Notes: generated from the sequence alone by a model not told the origin. A DNA stretch of 64,000 bases from Streptomyces broussonetiae (GCF_009796285.1 NZ_CP047020.1:7254001-7318000); one strand, 5' to 3'; counted from the stretch's first letter, positions 15,836 through 25,403 are shown. Program-made: numbers and translations.

Positions 15836-18685
15836 TCACTTCGCGCGGCGAGCTGCCGCCAATCGGACGATGTCCACCCGCGATCGGATCCCCAGCTTGC
15901 GGTAGACCCGGGTCAGGGTCGCCTCCACCGTCTTGACGCTGATGAACAGCCGGGCGGCGATCTCCCGGTTGGTGGCGCCCTCCATGACCAGTGCGGCGAC
16001 CTGACGTTCCATGGCGGCCAGCACACCGAGCGCGTCCAGGGCGTCCGTGGCGGCGGGCGCGGGTTCCGGTTCGGGGGCGGTGAGGGCCTCGTCCACCTGG
16101 CGTAGCCACGGTAGCGCCCGGCAGCGGCGGAACATCCGGGTGGCCTCGTCGAAGGCCGCCGTCTGCCGCCGGGACCCGGCGGTCCCCTCCGCGGCACCGA
16201 CGGCGCGCTTGGGCCGCAGCCGGGCCAGCGCGAACGCGGCCCGCGCCTCCTCCAGCCCGTAGCCGAGCTTGCCGAGTCGGTCCTGAGCGGACGTCAGTTG
16301 GGCGAGGGCCGCCTCCAGCTCGCCGTGGGCGGCCCGCACCAGCGCCTCGGAGCGGTCCAGGACGGCGAGGACGCTCTCCCGGCCGAGCCGGAGCGCGTGC
16401 TCGCGGCTCACGTCGATGACGTCCTGCGCCTCCGCCGGTTCACCGATCCGGACCAACGCCTCGGCGAGGTCCCCCTGCCAGCGGCCGCGCGCCGGGTCGG
16501 TGATGCCGAGCCCCAGCTCCAGCCGGCGCACCCGGCGCAGCGAGCGCACCGTGCCCGCCGGATCCCCGGCCACCAACTGGGCGTACCCGAGCGCGCCCAG
16601 GGCCCGGGAGAGATACATCTGGTCGCCGTCCTCCTCGGCGTGCTGGACCGCCTCCCGGGCGAGGGCGAGAGCCCGGTCGACATCGCCGCCGGAGGCCTCC
16701 GCGAGCGAGGTGAGCATCGCCGAGGCGGTCTCGCCGATCCCCGAGTCGCGGGCCAGGCGCAGGCTGTCGCGGGCCAGCTCCAGGGCGCGCCCGCAGTGCC
16801 CGGCGCGCAGTTCGGTCTCGGCGAGGCCGCGCAGGAAGTGCACCTCGCTCTCCACCGAGCCGCGCCGGCGCACCTCGCGCAGCAGCGCGGTGACCGTCGC
16901 CCGGGCCTCGGCCAGCTGGTCGCCCATGACCAGCCAGCGGAACCGGGCGCTGCCCGCCCCGTTGTGGTGCCAGGCCACCCGGGGGTCCTGGGGCTCCTTC
17001 AGGGCGCGCTTGATGGTGCGGGGCGCCTCCGGATGGCCCATCAGGGTCTCGGTCTGCGCCTGGAAGGCGAGGGAGAGCAGCTCGGTGCGCCTGTCCCGGC
17101 CGCGCGCGGCCAGCTCGGCGGCGTGCGCGGCGGCCTCGCGGGCCTCGGTGAAGTCGCCCTCCACGATCAGCGCCCGCCAGGCCAGCTGGTAGTGCACCAG
17201 GGCCAGCAGCCGGGGGTCGTCGCCGGCGTCGGCGAGGGCCTGCGGGAAGACGGCGTCCACCTCGGCCATGGTGTGCCCGGCGCTGTCGATGACGATCATC
17301 CAGGCCCGTACCCGGTCGGCGGGCACGGCCGCCCGGGCCAGGACCTCGCGGGCGATGTCCCGGGCCAGGTCCAGCTCGCCCGCGGTGATCGCGTCCTCGG
17401 CGGCCTGCAGCCGGCGCTCCTCCTGGCGCGGTACACCGTCGGCGGGGGTGTGCCGGGCGGCGAGCAGACCCAGCTGGGCGGCGACCGAGGGGGCGCCCCG
17501 GTCCCGGGCGAGGGCGGCGGCCTCGGCGAGCCGGGCGGCCACCTCCGGGTCGGTGCCGGTGCTGGCCAGCGCCAGGTGCCGGGCCCGCTCGATCGGGTCG
17601 GAGGCGGCCGTGGACAGGGCCGCGTGCGCGGCGCGCCGCTCGGGCGCGGGCGCCTCGGCGTACAGCGCGGCGGAGATCAGCGGGTGCGCGAACCGTACGG
17701 CGGGGGCGTCGGGCTCGGTGGCCAGCAGGCCGAGTTCGGCCGCCTGGGCGCATTCGGACTCGGCGTTGGTCCGGCCGGCCGCGTGCAGCAGGGCCGGGGT
17801 GGGGCGGGCGCCGGCACTGGCCACCAGCAGGGTACGGCGGGCCTCGACGGAGAGCATGTCCAGGCGGCTGAGCACCAGGGCGCGCAACGAGGTCGGCACC
17901 GGCAGCGGCTCACCCGGCCGGGGCGGGGTGGGGCTGTCGGCGAGGGCACGGCCGAGTTCCAGGGCGAACAGCGGGTTGCCGGCGGAGGTGCGGTGGATCT
18001 CGCGGACCGTGGAGCGGGGCAGGCCGCCGTGACCGCGGTGGTCGAGCAGCTGGGCGACCTGGGTGCGGGTCAGCGCGCCGAGCCGGATCGCGAGGGTGCC
18101 CGGCGGGCAGGCGCGCAGGTGCCGGTCGTACTCCTGGCTCTCCTGGCCCTCGGTGCGTACCGCGCACAGCAGTTGCACCGGGGTGCCCTCCAGGCGCCGG
18201 GCGGCGAAGCCGAGCAGTTCGGCGCTGGCCGGGTCCAGCCACTGCAGATCGTCGGCGACGACGAGGACGCCGCCCTGCGCGGCCAGTGCGCGCAGCGCGG
18301 AGAGCACGGCGAGGCGCAGCGCGAGGCCGTCGCGCTGGAGGCTGGACTCGCCGCGGCCGGTGAGCGCCGACTCCAGGGCGGTGCGCTGGGCGGCGGGCAG
18401 CCGGGCGGAGACGTCGTCGAGGACCAGCCCGAGGAGGTCGGCGAGGGCCAGGAAGGGGAGGTGGGATTCGGACTCGGTGGCCGAGCAGCGCAACACGGTG
18501 CGCGCACCGGCGCCGTATTCCTCGGCCAATGCCCGCAGGACGGTGGATTTCCCTATTCCGGCGGGACCGTGGAGCAGCACACTGCCGCCCGAGGCGAGCT
18601 GGTCACGAGCGCCGGAGAACAACTCCTCGCGGCCGATGAGCAGGTCGGGACGGCACCTGGCAGGCTCCTGGAAGTCCCGTCGCAC
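15836..18685 (-). CDS. LAL-family LuxR regulator (large ATP-binding)
   Basis: Cytoplasmic transcription factor of 949 residues with the LAL layout: an N-terminal AAA-like ATPase (Walker A GPAGIGKST near residue 40, Walker B VLVVADDLQWLD near 150), a long helical TPR-like middle and a C-terminal LuxR helix-turn-helix (TNREIAARLFISVKTVEATL). Such proteins bind ATP and often a sugar or small ligand before activating a target operon. GTG 18685 is chosen because AGGGGAG is eight bases upstream; a GTG six bases earlier is too close to it. The trypsin gene lies downstream in the same direction and is the likely target. Confidence 0.9.
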   Translation of the reverse strand: MRRDFQEPARCRPDLLIGREELFSGARDQLASGGSVLLHGPAGIGKSTVLRALAEEYGAGARTVLRCSATESESHLPFLALADLLGLVLDDVSARLPAAQRTALESALTGRGESSLQRDGLALRLAVLSALRALAAQGGVLVVADDLQWLDPASAELLGFAARRLEGTPVQLLCAVRTEGQESQEYDRHLRACPPGTLAIRLGALTRTQVAQLLDHRGHGGLPRSTVREIHRTSAGNPLFALELGRALADSPTPPRPGEPLPVPTSLRALVLSRLDMLSVEARRTLLVASAGARPTPALLHAAGRTNAESECAQAAELGLLATEPDAPAVRFAHPLISAALYAEAPAPERRAAHAALSTAASDPIERARHLALASTGTDPEVAARLAEAAALARDRGAPSVAAQLGLLAARHTPADGVPRQEERRLQAAEDAITAGELDLARDIAREVLARAAVPADRVRAWMIVIDSAGHTMAEVDAVFPQALADAGDDPRLLALVHYQLAWRALIVEGDFTEAREAAAHAAELAARGRDRRTELLSLAFQAQTETLMGHPEAPRTIKRALKEPQDPRVAWHHNGAGSARFRWLVMGDQLAEARATVTALLREVRRRGSVESEVHFLRGLAETELRAGHCGRALELARDSLRLARDSGIGETASAMLTSLAEASGGDVDRALALAREAVQHAEEDGDQMYLSRALGALGYAQLVAGDPAGTVRSLRRVRRLELGLGITDPARGRWQGDLAEALVRIGEPAEAQDVIDVSREHALRLGRESVLAVLDRSEALVRAAHGELEAALAQLTSAQDRLGKLGYGLEEARAAFALARLRPKRAVGAAEGTAGSRRQTAAFDEATRMFRRCRALPWLRQVDEALTAPEPEPAPAATDALDALGVLAAMERQVAALVMEGATNREIAARLFISVKTVEATLTRVYRKLGIRSRVDIVRLAAARRAK

Positions 18686-18762
18686 GGTCACCGCTCCCCT
18701 CGTGTGTCGTGTTCGGGCCAAATTCTAGGCAACGATCCTTGAAATTCAGACGGAAGCCGTGG

Positions 18763-18770
18763 TGAGGGAA
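18763..18770. promoter_or_regulatory. TGAGGGAA element upstream of the LAL gene
   Basis: A third copy of the octamer also found twice before the trypsin gene; the shared core is GGTGAGGGAA at 18761-18770 and 15791-15800. On the minus strand a TAGAAT (possible LAL -10) follows about 30 bases downstream with no good -35, consistent with activator dependence. Confidence 0.4.
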
Positions 18771-18859
18771 ATAACAGAGGGCAACCTGGAGGAAAATCAA
18801 GGGCTTCCCGCTTGAATTGGCAGGTTTGTTTACTGCTGTCGTGCCCGGCCCGTGCGGGA

Positions 18860-19693
18860 CTACGGCAGCAGCCCTGCCCTGCGGGCCGCCGTCACCGCCT
18901 CCCCTCGTGTGTGTGCGCCCAGTTTCCGCATCGCCGAGCGCAGATAGCCCTTGACCGTCTCCGGCCGCAGGCCCAGCCGTTCGGCCACCGCCGCGTTGGT
19001 GGCCCCCGCCGCCACCCAGGACAGCACGTCCAGTTCACGCGGCGCCAGAGCCGCGCCCTCGGCCGGGCACGGCGCGGTCAACAGCCCGCACGCGGCGAGC
19101 AGTTCCGCCCGCAGCTGCGGATCCGTGATCCGGGGCGCCAGCGCGCGCAGCGCCGCGTGCGCCTCGCGCACCTGCTCCCAGGCGGCCGCCCGGGAGCCGC
19201 CGCCGTCCGGCTCCGGCCGGGCCGCCGCCAGCAGCCCCCGCGCCTCGTCCCGCACCACCAGCGCCTGCTCCACGTCCCGCGCCACGGCCATGGCCGCGCC
19301 CAGCGTGCGGTCGCCGAGCGGCTGGGCCGACCGCAGCGCGCCGTAGAGCACCCCGCGCACCCGGCGCTGGACCACCACCGGCACCGCGACGACCGAGCGG
19401 ATGCCCTCGGCGGCCACCTGGACGTCGTACTCGTGGCTGATCTGCCGGGAGTTGGAGTAGTCCGTCACCGCGCACGGCCGGGCCAGCGCCACCGCCTTGC
19501 CGCCGAGCCCGTTGCCTGAGGTCACCGCGAGCGCGCGCAGCGACGCCGTGTGCGTGCCGCTCAGTTCGCTGATGCGGATCCGCGGCCGGCCCGACTCGAG
19601 CAGTCCGCCGAACGCGACCGGAAGTCCCGTCGCCCGCCGCAGCCGGGCCAGCGCACCACCGATCTCCACCGTCCCCGCCGCCTCTGCCGTCAC
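18860..19693 (-). CDS. GAF-domain LuxR-family transcriptional regulator
   Basis: Regulator of 277 residues: a GAF-like sensory domain (about 10-145; it includes VVAVPVVVQRRVRGVLYGALR) and a C-terminal LuxR helix-turn-helix (LAPRELDVLSWVAAGATNAAV, then GLRPETVKGYLRSAMRKLGA; quoted in segments). GTG 19693 is preferred since GGAAGG is about nine bases upstream. It is divergent from two acyl-CoA synthetase genes with 116 bases between, so it probably controls them, perhaps sensing an aromatic or acyl compound. The ligand is unknown. Confidence 0.85.
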   Translation of the reverse strand: MTAEAAGTVEIGGALARLRRATGLPVAFGGLLESGRPRIRISELSGTHTASLRALAVTSGNGLGGKAVALARPCAVTDYSNSRQISHEYDVQVAAEGIRSVVAVPVVVQRRVRGVLYGALRSAQPLGDRTLGAAMAVARDVEQALVVRDEARGLLAAARPEPDGGGSRAAAWEQVREAHAALRALAPRITDPQLRAELLAACGLLTAPCPAEGAALAPRELDVLSWVAAGATNAAVAERLGLRPETVKGYLRSAMRKLGAHTRGEAVTAARRAGLLP

Positions 19694-19809
19694 CTGGTCC
19701 GCCCTTCCGGCCGTCCACACCCCCGTTCGGGGGTAGTGAGACCTGCATCACGGATTAGACGATGCCAGAGAGCCGCCCGGCAATGGTCCGGAACAGCAAG
19801 GAGTATGCG

Positions 19810-21480
19810 ATGACCACGGCGATCGAGGAGTTCCGTAACGCACGGGACTTCCTGCTGCAACACCGCGAGGACTACGCCACCGCCTACGAGGGCTTCGCCT
19901 GGCCGCGGCCCGCGCACTTCAACTGGGCGCTGGACTGGTTCGACACGATCGCCGCCGGCAACGACCGGACCGCGCTGCACATCGTCGAGGAGGACGGCGG
20001 CGAGACGAAGCTGTCCTTCGCGGAGATGTCCGAGCGCTCGAACCGGGTCGCGAACCACCTGCGCGCGCGGGGCGTCGGCGCCGAGGACCGCATCCTCGTC
20101 ATGCTCGGCAACCAGGCCGAGCTGTGGGAGACGGCGCTGGCCGCGATGAAGCTGCGCGCGGTCGTCGTCCCGGCCACCCCGCTGCTCGGCCCGGCCGACC
20201 TGCGCGACCGGGTGGACCGGGGCCGCATCAGGCATGTGATCGCGCGGGCCGCGGACACCGCCAAGTTCGCCGAGGTGCCGGGCGGCTACACCCGTATCGC
20301 GGTGGGCGGCCCGGGGGAGGGCTGGGAGGCCTACGAGGACGCGTACGGCGCGCCCGCCGCGTTCGTGCCCGACGGCCCGACGCTCGCCGACGACCCGCTG
20401 ATGCTGTACTTCACCTCCGGCACCACCGCCCGCCCCAAACTGGTCGAGCACACCCACACCTCGTACCCGATCGGGCATCTGGCGACCATGTACTGGATCG
20501 GCCTGAAACCCGGTGACGTGCACCTGAACATCTCCTCGCCCGGCTGGGCCAAGCACGCCTGGTCCAACCTGTTCGCGCCGTGGAACGCCGAGGCGACCGT
20601 CTTCCTGTACAACTACACGCGCTTCGACGCGGCCCGGCTGATGGCCGAGATGGACCGGGCGGGCGTGAGCACCTTCTGCGCCCCGCCGACCGTGTGGCGC
20701 ATGCTCATCCAGGCCGACCTCGGCCGGCTCGCCACCCCGCCGCGCGAGGCCGTCGCCGCCGGCGAACCGCTGAACCCCGAGGTGATCGAACAGGTCCGGC
20801 GGGCCTGGGGCGTCACCGTCCGGGACGGCTTCGGACAGACCGAGACCGCCGTGCAGGTCTCCAACAGCCCCGGACAGGCCCTCAAGACCGGTTCCATGGG
20901 CCGTCCGAGCCCCGGGTACCGCGTCGAACTCCTCGACCCGGTCTCCGGCGCGCCCGGCGCCGCCGAGGGCGAGATCGCCCTCGACCTGTCCGAGCGCCCG
21001 GTCGGCCTGATGACCGGCTACCACGGCGACCCGGACCGTACGGCCGAGGCGATGGCGGGCGGCTACTACCGCACCGGGGACATCGCCTCCCGCGACGCGG
21101 ACGGCCATCTGACCTACGTCGGCCGCGCGGACGACGTCTTCAAGGCCTCCGACTACAAGATCAGCCCGTTCGAGCTGGAGAGCGCGCTGCTGGAGCACGA
21201 GGCGGTGGCCGAGGCCGCCGTCGTACCCGCACCGGACGAGCTGCGGCTCGCGGTGCCCAAGGCGTACGTCGTCCTCGCCGGGGGCTACGAGCCCGGCCCG
21301 GACACCGCGAAGGTCATCTTCGAGCACTCCCGCCAGGTGCTCGCCCCCTACAAGCGCATCCGCAGACTGGAGTTCGGTGCGCTGCCCAAGACCGTCTCCG
21401 GCAAGATCCGCCGCATCGAGCTGCGCGAGGCGACGGCCGAGGGGTCGGACAGCGAGTACCGCGAGGAGGACTTCCGGTGA
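19810..21480 (+). CDS. Acyl-CoA synthetase (AMP-binding, medium-chain/benzoate type)
   Basis: ATP-dependent acid:CoA ligase of 556 residues. The phosphate loop is LYFTSGTTARPK near residue 200. GFGQTET is the adenine-site motif, GYYRTGD the ribose-binding motif and PKTVSGKIRR carries the C-terminal catalytic Lys. The sequence around SPGWAKHAWSNLFAPWN resembles medium-chain and aromatic acyl-CoA synthetases. ATG 19810 has AAGGAG six bases upstream; an ATG at 19762 lacks a ribosome site. The stop overlaps the start of the next synthetase (GTGA), so the two are translationally coupled. The true acid substrate cannot be read from sequence. Confidence 0.88.
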   Translation: MTTAIEEFRNARDFLLQHREDYATAYEGFAWPRPAHFNWALDWFDTIAAGNDRTALHIVEEDGGETKLSFAEMSERSNRVANHLRARGVGAEDRILVMLGNQAELWETALAAMKLRAVVVPATPLLGPADLRDRVDRGRIRHVIARAADTAKFAEVPGGYTRIAVGGPGEGWEAYEDAYGAPAAFVPDGPTLADDPLMLYFTSGTTARPKLVEHTHTSYPIGHLATMYWIGLKPGDVHLNISSPGWAKHAWSNLFAPWNAEATVFLYNYTRFDAARLMAEMDRAGVSTFCAPPTVWRMLIQADLGRLATPPREAVAAGEPLNPEVIEQVRRAWGVTVRDGFGQTETAVQVSNSPGQALKTGSMGRPSPGYRVELLDPVSGAPGAAEGEIALDLSERPVGLMTGYHGDPDRTAEAMAGGYYRTGDIASRDADGHLTYVGRADDVFKASDYKISPFELESALLEHEAVAEAAVVPAPDELRLAVPKAYVVLAGGYEPGPDTAKVIFEHSRQVLAPYKRIRRLEFGALPKTVSGKIRRIELREATAEGSDSEYREEDFR

Positions 21481-23087
21481 GTGCACAGCTGTCGTACACA
21501 CACGGGACGAGCCCGACGACTCTGCTCGGGGACACCATCGGTGCCAGTCTGGACCGGGCCGTGGCGGCCTGGCCGGACCGCGAGGCACTGGTCGACGTGC
21601 CCTCCGGGCGGCGCTGGACGTACGCCCAGTTCGGCACGGCCGTCGAGGAGTTGGCGCAGGCACTGGCCGCTTCCGGGGTCGCCAAGGGCGACCGGGTGGG
21701 CATCTGGGCGGTCAACTGCCCGGAGTGGGTCCTGGTGCAGTACGCCACCGCCCGCATCGGCGCGATCATGGTGAACATCAACCCGGCCTACCGCACCCAC
21801 GAGGTCGAGTACGTCCTGCGCCAGGCGGGGATCTCCCTGCTGTTCGCCTCCCTCAGCCACCGGACCAGCGACTACCGGGCGATGGTGCAGGAGGTGCGGG
21901 CAAGGTGCCCCGAGCTGCGCGAGGTCGTGTACGTCGGCGACCCGAGCTGGGAGGCGCTGCTCGCGCGGGGGACCGGTGACGCCCCGTACCCGGAACTGTC
22001 CTGCGACGACCCCATCAACATCCAGTACACCTCGGGCACGACCGGCTTCCCCAAGGGCGCCACCCTCTCCCACCACAACATCCTCAACAACGGCTATTTC
22101 GTGGGGGAGTTGGTCTCCTACTCCGAGCAGGACCGGATCTGCATCCCCGTCCCCTTCTACCACTGCTTCGGCATGGTGATGGGCAACCTCGCGGCCACCT
22201 CGCACGGCGCCTGCATGGTGATCCCGGCGCCGTCCTTCGAGCCGGCGGCCACCCTGGAGGCGGTGCAGCGGGAGCGGTGCACGTCCCTGTACGGCGTGCC
22301 GACCATGTTCATCGCCGAGCTGAACCTCCCCGGCTTCGCCTCCTACGACCTCTCGACCCTGCGCACCGGAATCATGGCGGGCTCGCCCTGCCCGGTGGAG
22401 GTGATGAAGCGGGTCGTCGCCGAGATGCACATGGCGGAGGTCTCCATCTGCTACGGCATGACCGAGACCTCTCCCGTCTCGCTGCAGACCCGCATCGACG
22501 ACGACCTGGAGCACCGCACCGCCACCGTCGGCAGGGTCCTGCCGCACCTGGAGGTCAAGGTCGTCGATCCGGTCACGGGGGTGACGCAACCGCGCGGCAC
22601 GGCAGGCGAGTTGTGCACCCGCGGCTACAGCGTGATGCTCGGCTACTGGAACGAGCCCGAGAAGACGGCCGAGGCAGTCGACGCGGGCCGCTGGATGCAC
22701 ACCGGGGACCTGGCGGTGATGCGCGAGGACGGATACGTCGAGATCGTCGGCCGCATCAAGGACATGATCATCCGGGGTGGCGAGAACATCTACCCGCGCG
22801 AGATCGAGGAGTTCCTCTACGCCCACCCGAGGATCAAGGACGTCCAGGTCGTCGGGGTGCCGCACGAGAAGTACGGCGAAGAGGTCCTGGCCTGCGTGAT
22901 CCCGCTCGACGCGGCCGATCCGCTCACTCTGCGGGAACTGCGCGCCTTCTGCGAGGGCCGGCTCGCGCACTACAAGATCCCGAGCAGGCTGCGGATTCTG
23001 GACGCCTTCCCGATGACCGTGAGCGGAAAGGTACGCAAGATCGAACTGAGGGAGAAGTACACGGATTCGGACACTGCGGCCGAATGA
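21477..23087 (+). CDS. Acyl-CoA synthetase (AMP-binding, FadD-like)
   Basis: Second acid:CoA ligase, 536 residues. It has the phosphate loop IQYTSGTTGFPKG, adenine motif CYGMTETSP, ribose motif RWMHTGDLA and C-terminal Lys in MTVSGKVRKIEL. The body is like bacterial FadD-type fatty acyl-CoA synthetases (VPFYHCFGMVMGN). GTG 21477 overlaps the previous stop, with AGGAGG inside the upstream gene. Two different synthetases in one operon suggest use of two acids, or successive activation in one degradation route. No dehydrogenase, hydratase or thiolase genes accompany them here. Confidence 0.88.
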   Translation: MSAQLSYTHGTSPTTLLGDTIGASLDRAVAAWPDREALVDVPSGRRWTYAQFGTAVEELAQALAASGVAKGDRVGIWAVNCPEWVLVQYATARIGAIMVNINPAYRTHEVEYVLRQAGISLLFASLSHRTSDYRAMVQEVRARCPELREVVYVGDPSWEALLARGTGDAPYPELSCDDPINIQYTSGTTGFPKGATLSHHNILNNGYFVGELVSYSEQDRICIPVPFYHCFGMVMGNLAATSHGACMVIPAPSFEPAATLEAVQRERCTSLYGVPTMFIAELNLPGFASYDLSTLRTGIMAGSPCPVEVMKRVVAEMHMAEVSICYGMTETSPVSLQTRIDDDLEHRTATVGRVLPHLEVKVVDPVTGVTQPRGTAGELCTRGYSVMLGYWNEPEKTAEAVDAGRWMHTGDLAVMREDGYVEIVGRIKDMIIRGGENIYPREIEEFLYAHPRIKDVQVVGVPHEKYGEEVLACVIPLDAADPLTLRELRAFCEGRLAHYKIPSRLRILDAFPMTVSGKVRKIELREKYTDSDTAAE

Positions 23088-23226
23088 CGCGAGGGGCGGC
23101 CGGGCGGGGTGCGGAGTGGCCGGCGGGATCATGACCGAGATCTGTCCTGCGCAGACGTGTGCGTGCACAGCGCAATGGGCACACCTGAAAGCCTGAAAGA
23201 GCTTCGTGCGTGGACTGGAGAACGGT

Positions 23227-24231
23227 ATGAGCCTGCCGCTGCACCTGTCACTCAAGCTCGGTGCCCATCTGATCAAGCAGAAGATCCGGCGGGTGGAGAA
23301 GTTCCCGTTGCTGGTGGAGGTGGAGACCCTCTTCGCGTGCAACCTCGCCTGCGCCGGCTGCGGGAAGATCCAGCATCCGCACGACGTGCTCAAGCAGCGG
23401 ATGCCGGTGCAGCAGGCGGTGGGGGCCGTCGAGGAGTGCGGGGCGCCGATGGTGGCGCTGTCCGGTGGCGAGCCGCTGATGCACCCCCAGATCCACGAGA
23501 TCGTCCGTCAGTTGGTCAAGCGCAGGAAATTCGTGGTGCTGTGCACCAACGCGCTGCTGCTGCCGAAGCACATCCACAAGTTCCGGCCGGACAAGAACTT
23601 CGCCTGGATGGTGCACATCGACGGCATGCGGGAGCAGCACGACGCCGCCGTCAGCAAGGAGGGCGTGTTCGACAAGGCCGTAGAGGCCATCAGGCTCGCC
23701 AAGTCCCAGGGCTTCCAGGTGTATACGAACAGCACGTTCTTCAACACCGATTCGCCCCAGACGGTGATCGACGTCCTCACTTTCCTCAACGACGAGGTCG
23801 GCGTCGACCGCATGGAGATCTCCCCCGGGTACGCCTATGAGAAGGCCCCGGACCAGGACCGTTTCCTGGGGGTGGAACAGACCCGTGAGCTGTTCCGCAA
23901 GGCGTTCGCCGACGGCCGCCGCAAGAAGTGGCGGTTCAACCACTCCACGCTGTTCCTCGACTTCCTCGAGGGCAAGGTCGAGTTCGAGTGCACGCCGTGG
24001 GGCATTCCGTCGTATTCCCTCAAGGGCTGGCAGCTGCCCTGTTATCTGATGGCCGACGGCCATGTCGCCACCTACCGTGAACTGCTGCAGAACACGGACT
24101 GGGAGAAGTACGGGCGGGGCAAGGACCCGCGGTGCGACAACTGCATGGCGCACTGCGGCTACGAGCCCAGCGCGGTGCTCGCCACCATGGGCTCGCTGCG
24201 CGAGAGCCTGCGCGCGATCACGGTGAAGTAG
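23227..24231 (+). CDS. hpnH: HpnH-family radical SAM enzyme (adenosyl-hopene transferase type)
   Basis: Radical SAM protein of 334 residues. Cys38, Cys42 and Cys45 (CNLACAGC) bind the [4Fe-4S] cluster, followed by the glycine motif LSGGEPL. A second Cys set near the C-terminus includes CDNCMAHCGYEPSA. HpnH adds the 5'-deoxyadenosyl radical to diploptene, the first step to bacteriohopanetetrol. Length and motifs match throughout. Unusually, no squalene-hopene cyclase, hpnG or isoprenoid genes are near; the neighbours are acyl-CoA synthetases. It may be a second copy or a paralogue with another acceptor. ATG 23227 has GGAG six bases upstream. Confidence 0.85.
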   Translation: MSLPLHLSLKLGAHLIKQKIRRVEKFPLLVEVETLFACNLACAGCGKIQHPHDVLKQRMPVQQAVGAVEECGAPMVALSGGEPLMHPQIHEIVRQLVKRRKFVVLCTNALLLPKHIHKFRPDKNFAWMVHIDGMREQHDAAVSKEGVFDKAVEAIRLAKSQGFQVYTNSTFFNTDSPQTVIDVLTFLNDEVGVDRMEISPGYAYEKAPDQDRFLGVEQTRELFRKAFADGRRKKWRFNHSTLFLDFLEGKVEFECTPWGIPSYSLKGWQLPCYLMADGHVATYRELLQNTDWEKYGRGKDPRCDNCMAHCGYEPSAVLATMGSLRESLRAITVK

Positions 24232-24269
24232 CCCGCACGGCCGCCGAACCGGTCTCTTGCGAGATGTGA

Positions 24270-25403
24270 TCACGCGTCGTCGGCGCTGAGGTCACCCGCC
24301 GGCGTGTTGACCGGGTACGGAATGCCCGTGAGGTCCAGGAGGAAGAGGGGGACGCGCAGGGTGTCGGCCTGGGTGCGGGCGTCCTCGGTGTAGCCGGCGA
24401 GGGAGAAGTAGACACAGCCCGCGGACTCCGTCATGGCCGTCAGCCACAGACACTCCACGTCCCGCGGCGCGGCCGGTCGCACGGTCGGGTCCACCTGCGC
24501 CAGCAGCCCCCGCGCGGCCAGCCCGATCCCTCGCGGCTGCCGCTGGTCGGCGCGGCGGATGTCCTGGTAACCGAGCCAGCGCAGATAGAGCGCGGCGGTG
24601 GTGACGGCGTCCCGGGCGGTGTGAATGGGCTGGGGCCGGAAGGCGGGCCGGGGCGCCCGGCCCCCGGGGCGGGCGAGCGGCGCCAGGGGTCCGGGGGCGT
24701 GTGGCCGTAGGTCTTCGGGCCGGGCCGAGGGCGGGGGCCGGCGTCCCGGGGCCTGCGGCCGGGCTGCCGGGGATGTCCGGCGGGCGGGGGTTTCCGGGTG
24801 GGCCGGTGACGGGGTTCCGGAGCCGGGGGTCTGCGGTCGGGAATCCCGCGGGTGTGGCTGCGGCTGCCGGTGTGGCTGCGGTGGGGGCGGTGGCGGGGTT
24901 CTGGGGCGGAGGTCCTCCGATGGGACCGAGTGCGGCGTGCGGGGGGCCGGGGTCTGCGGCTGGGCGGGTGGCGGTGTTCCGGGGGCGGGGTGCTGCGGTT
25001 GTGCCGGTGTTCCGGGGGTGCGGTGTCGTGGTTGGGCCGGTGGCGGTGTTCCGGGGCCGGACGCCTGGGGCGGGTGCGGGTTTCCGGGGTGGAGGTCCTT
25101 CGGGTGGGGTGTCGGGGTGGAGGTGGTCGTGGTCGTCGAGGGCGGCTCGGTCACCGGGATGCGCAGGACCGTGCCGCAGGGGCAGCCGAGTTCCGGGTAC
25201 GGCCACTGGCTCGGGCACCCGCAGGCCGCGCACAGCAGCGTGAGCCACTCGTCGTCCCAGGCGCGGTGGCCCGCCACGACCGGTTCGGCGGCCGGATCCA
25301 GCCGTGGGGCGATGGGGGCGCCGCACGCGCACGGACACGACGGTGCGGTGTAGACGTGCTCGCGCCGACAGGCCGGACAGCGCACCGGCACGCTCTCGGG
25401 CAT
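24270..25403 (-). CDS. Zinc-ribbon protein with Pro-rich linker and degenerate Mrr-like domain
   Basis: Protein of 377 residues in three parts. The first 90 residues carry CPAC/CPCACG and CAACG/CPCG knuckles, enough for two zinc ribbons. About 160 residues are Pro/Thr/Gln-rich with degenerate repeats such as PRTPGTPAQPQ. The last 115 residues resemble a restriction-endonuclease (Mrr_cat) fold: LRWLGYQDIRRA, GIGLAARGLLAQV, then VYFSLAGYTEDARTQADTL. The usual catalytic D/QxK residues are not evident (AQVD in place of an Mrr-like QVK), so it may bind rather than cut DNA. ATG 25403 is the first start giving the zinc knuckles. Function unknown. Confidence 0.6.
   Translation of the reverse strand: MPESVPVRCPACRREHVYTAPSCPCACGAPIAPRLDPAAEPVVAGHRAWDDEWLTLLCAACGCPSQWPYPELGCPCGTVLRIPVTEPPSTTTTTSTPTPHPKDLHPGNPHPPQASGPGTPPPAQPRHRTPGTPAQPQHPAPGTPPPAQPQTPAPRTPHSVPSEDLRPRTPPPPPPQPHRQPQPHPRDSRPQTPGSGTPSPAHPETPARRTSPAARPQAPGRRPPPSARPEDLRPHAPGPLAPLARPGGRAPRPAFRPQPIHTARDAVTTAALYLRWLGYQDIRRADQRQPRGIGLAARGLLAQVDPTVRPAAPRDVECLWLTAMTESAGCVYFSLAGYTEDARTQADTLRVPLFLLDLTGIPYPVNTPAGDLSADDA

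Noticed and set aside
23088..23226. A small gene or riboswitch before hpnH
   Set aside because: No conserved aptamer-like structure or convincing reading frame was seen; it is probably only a promoter region.
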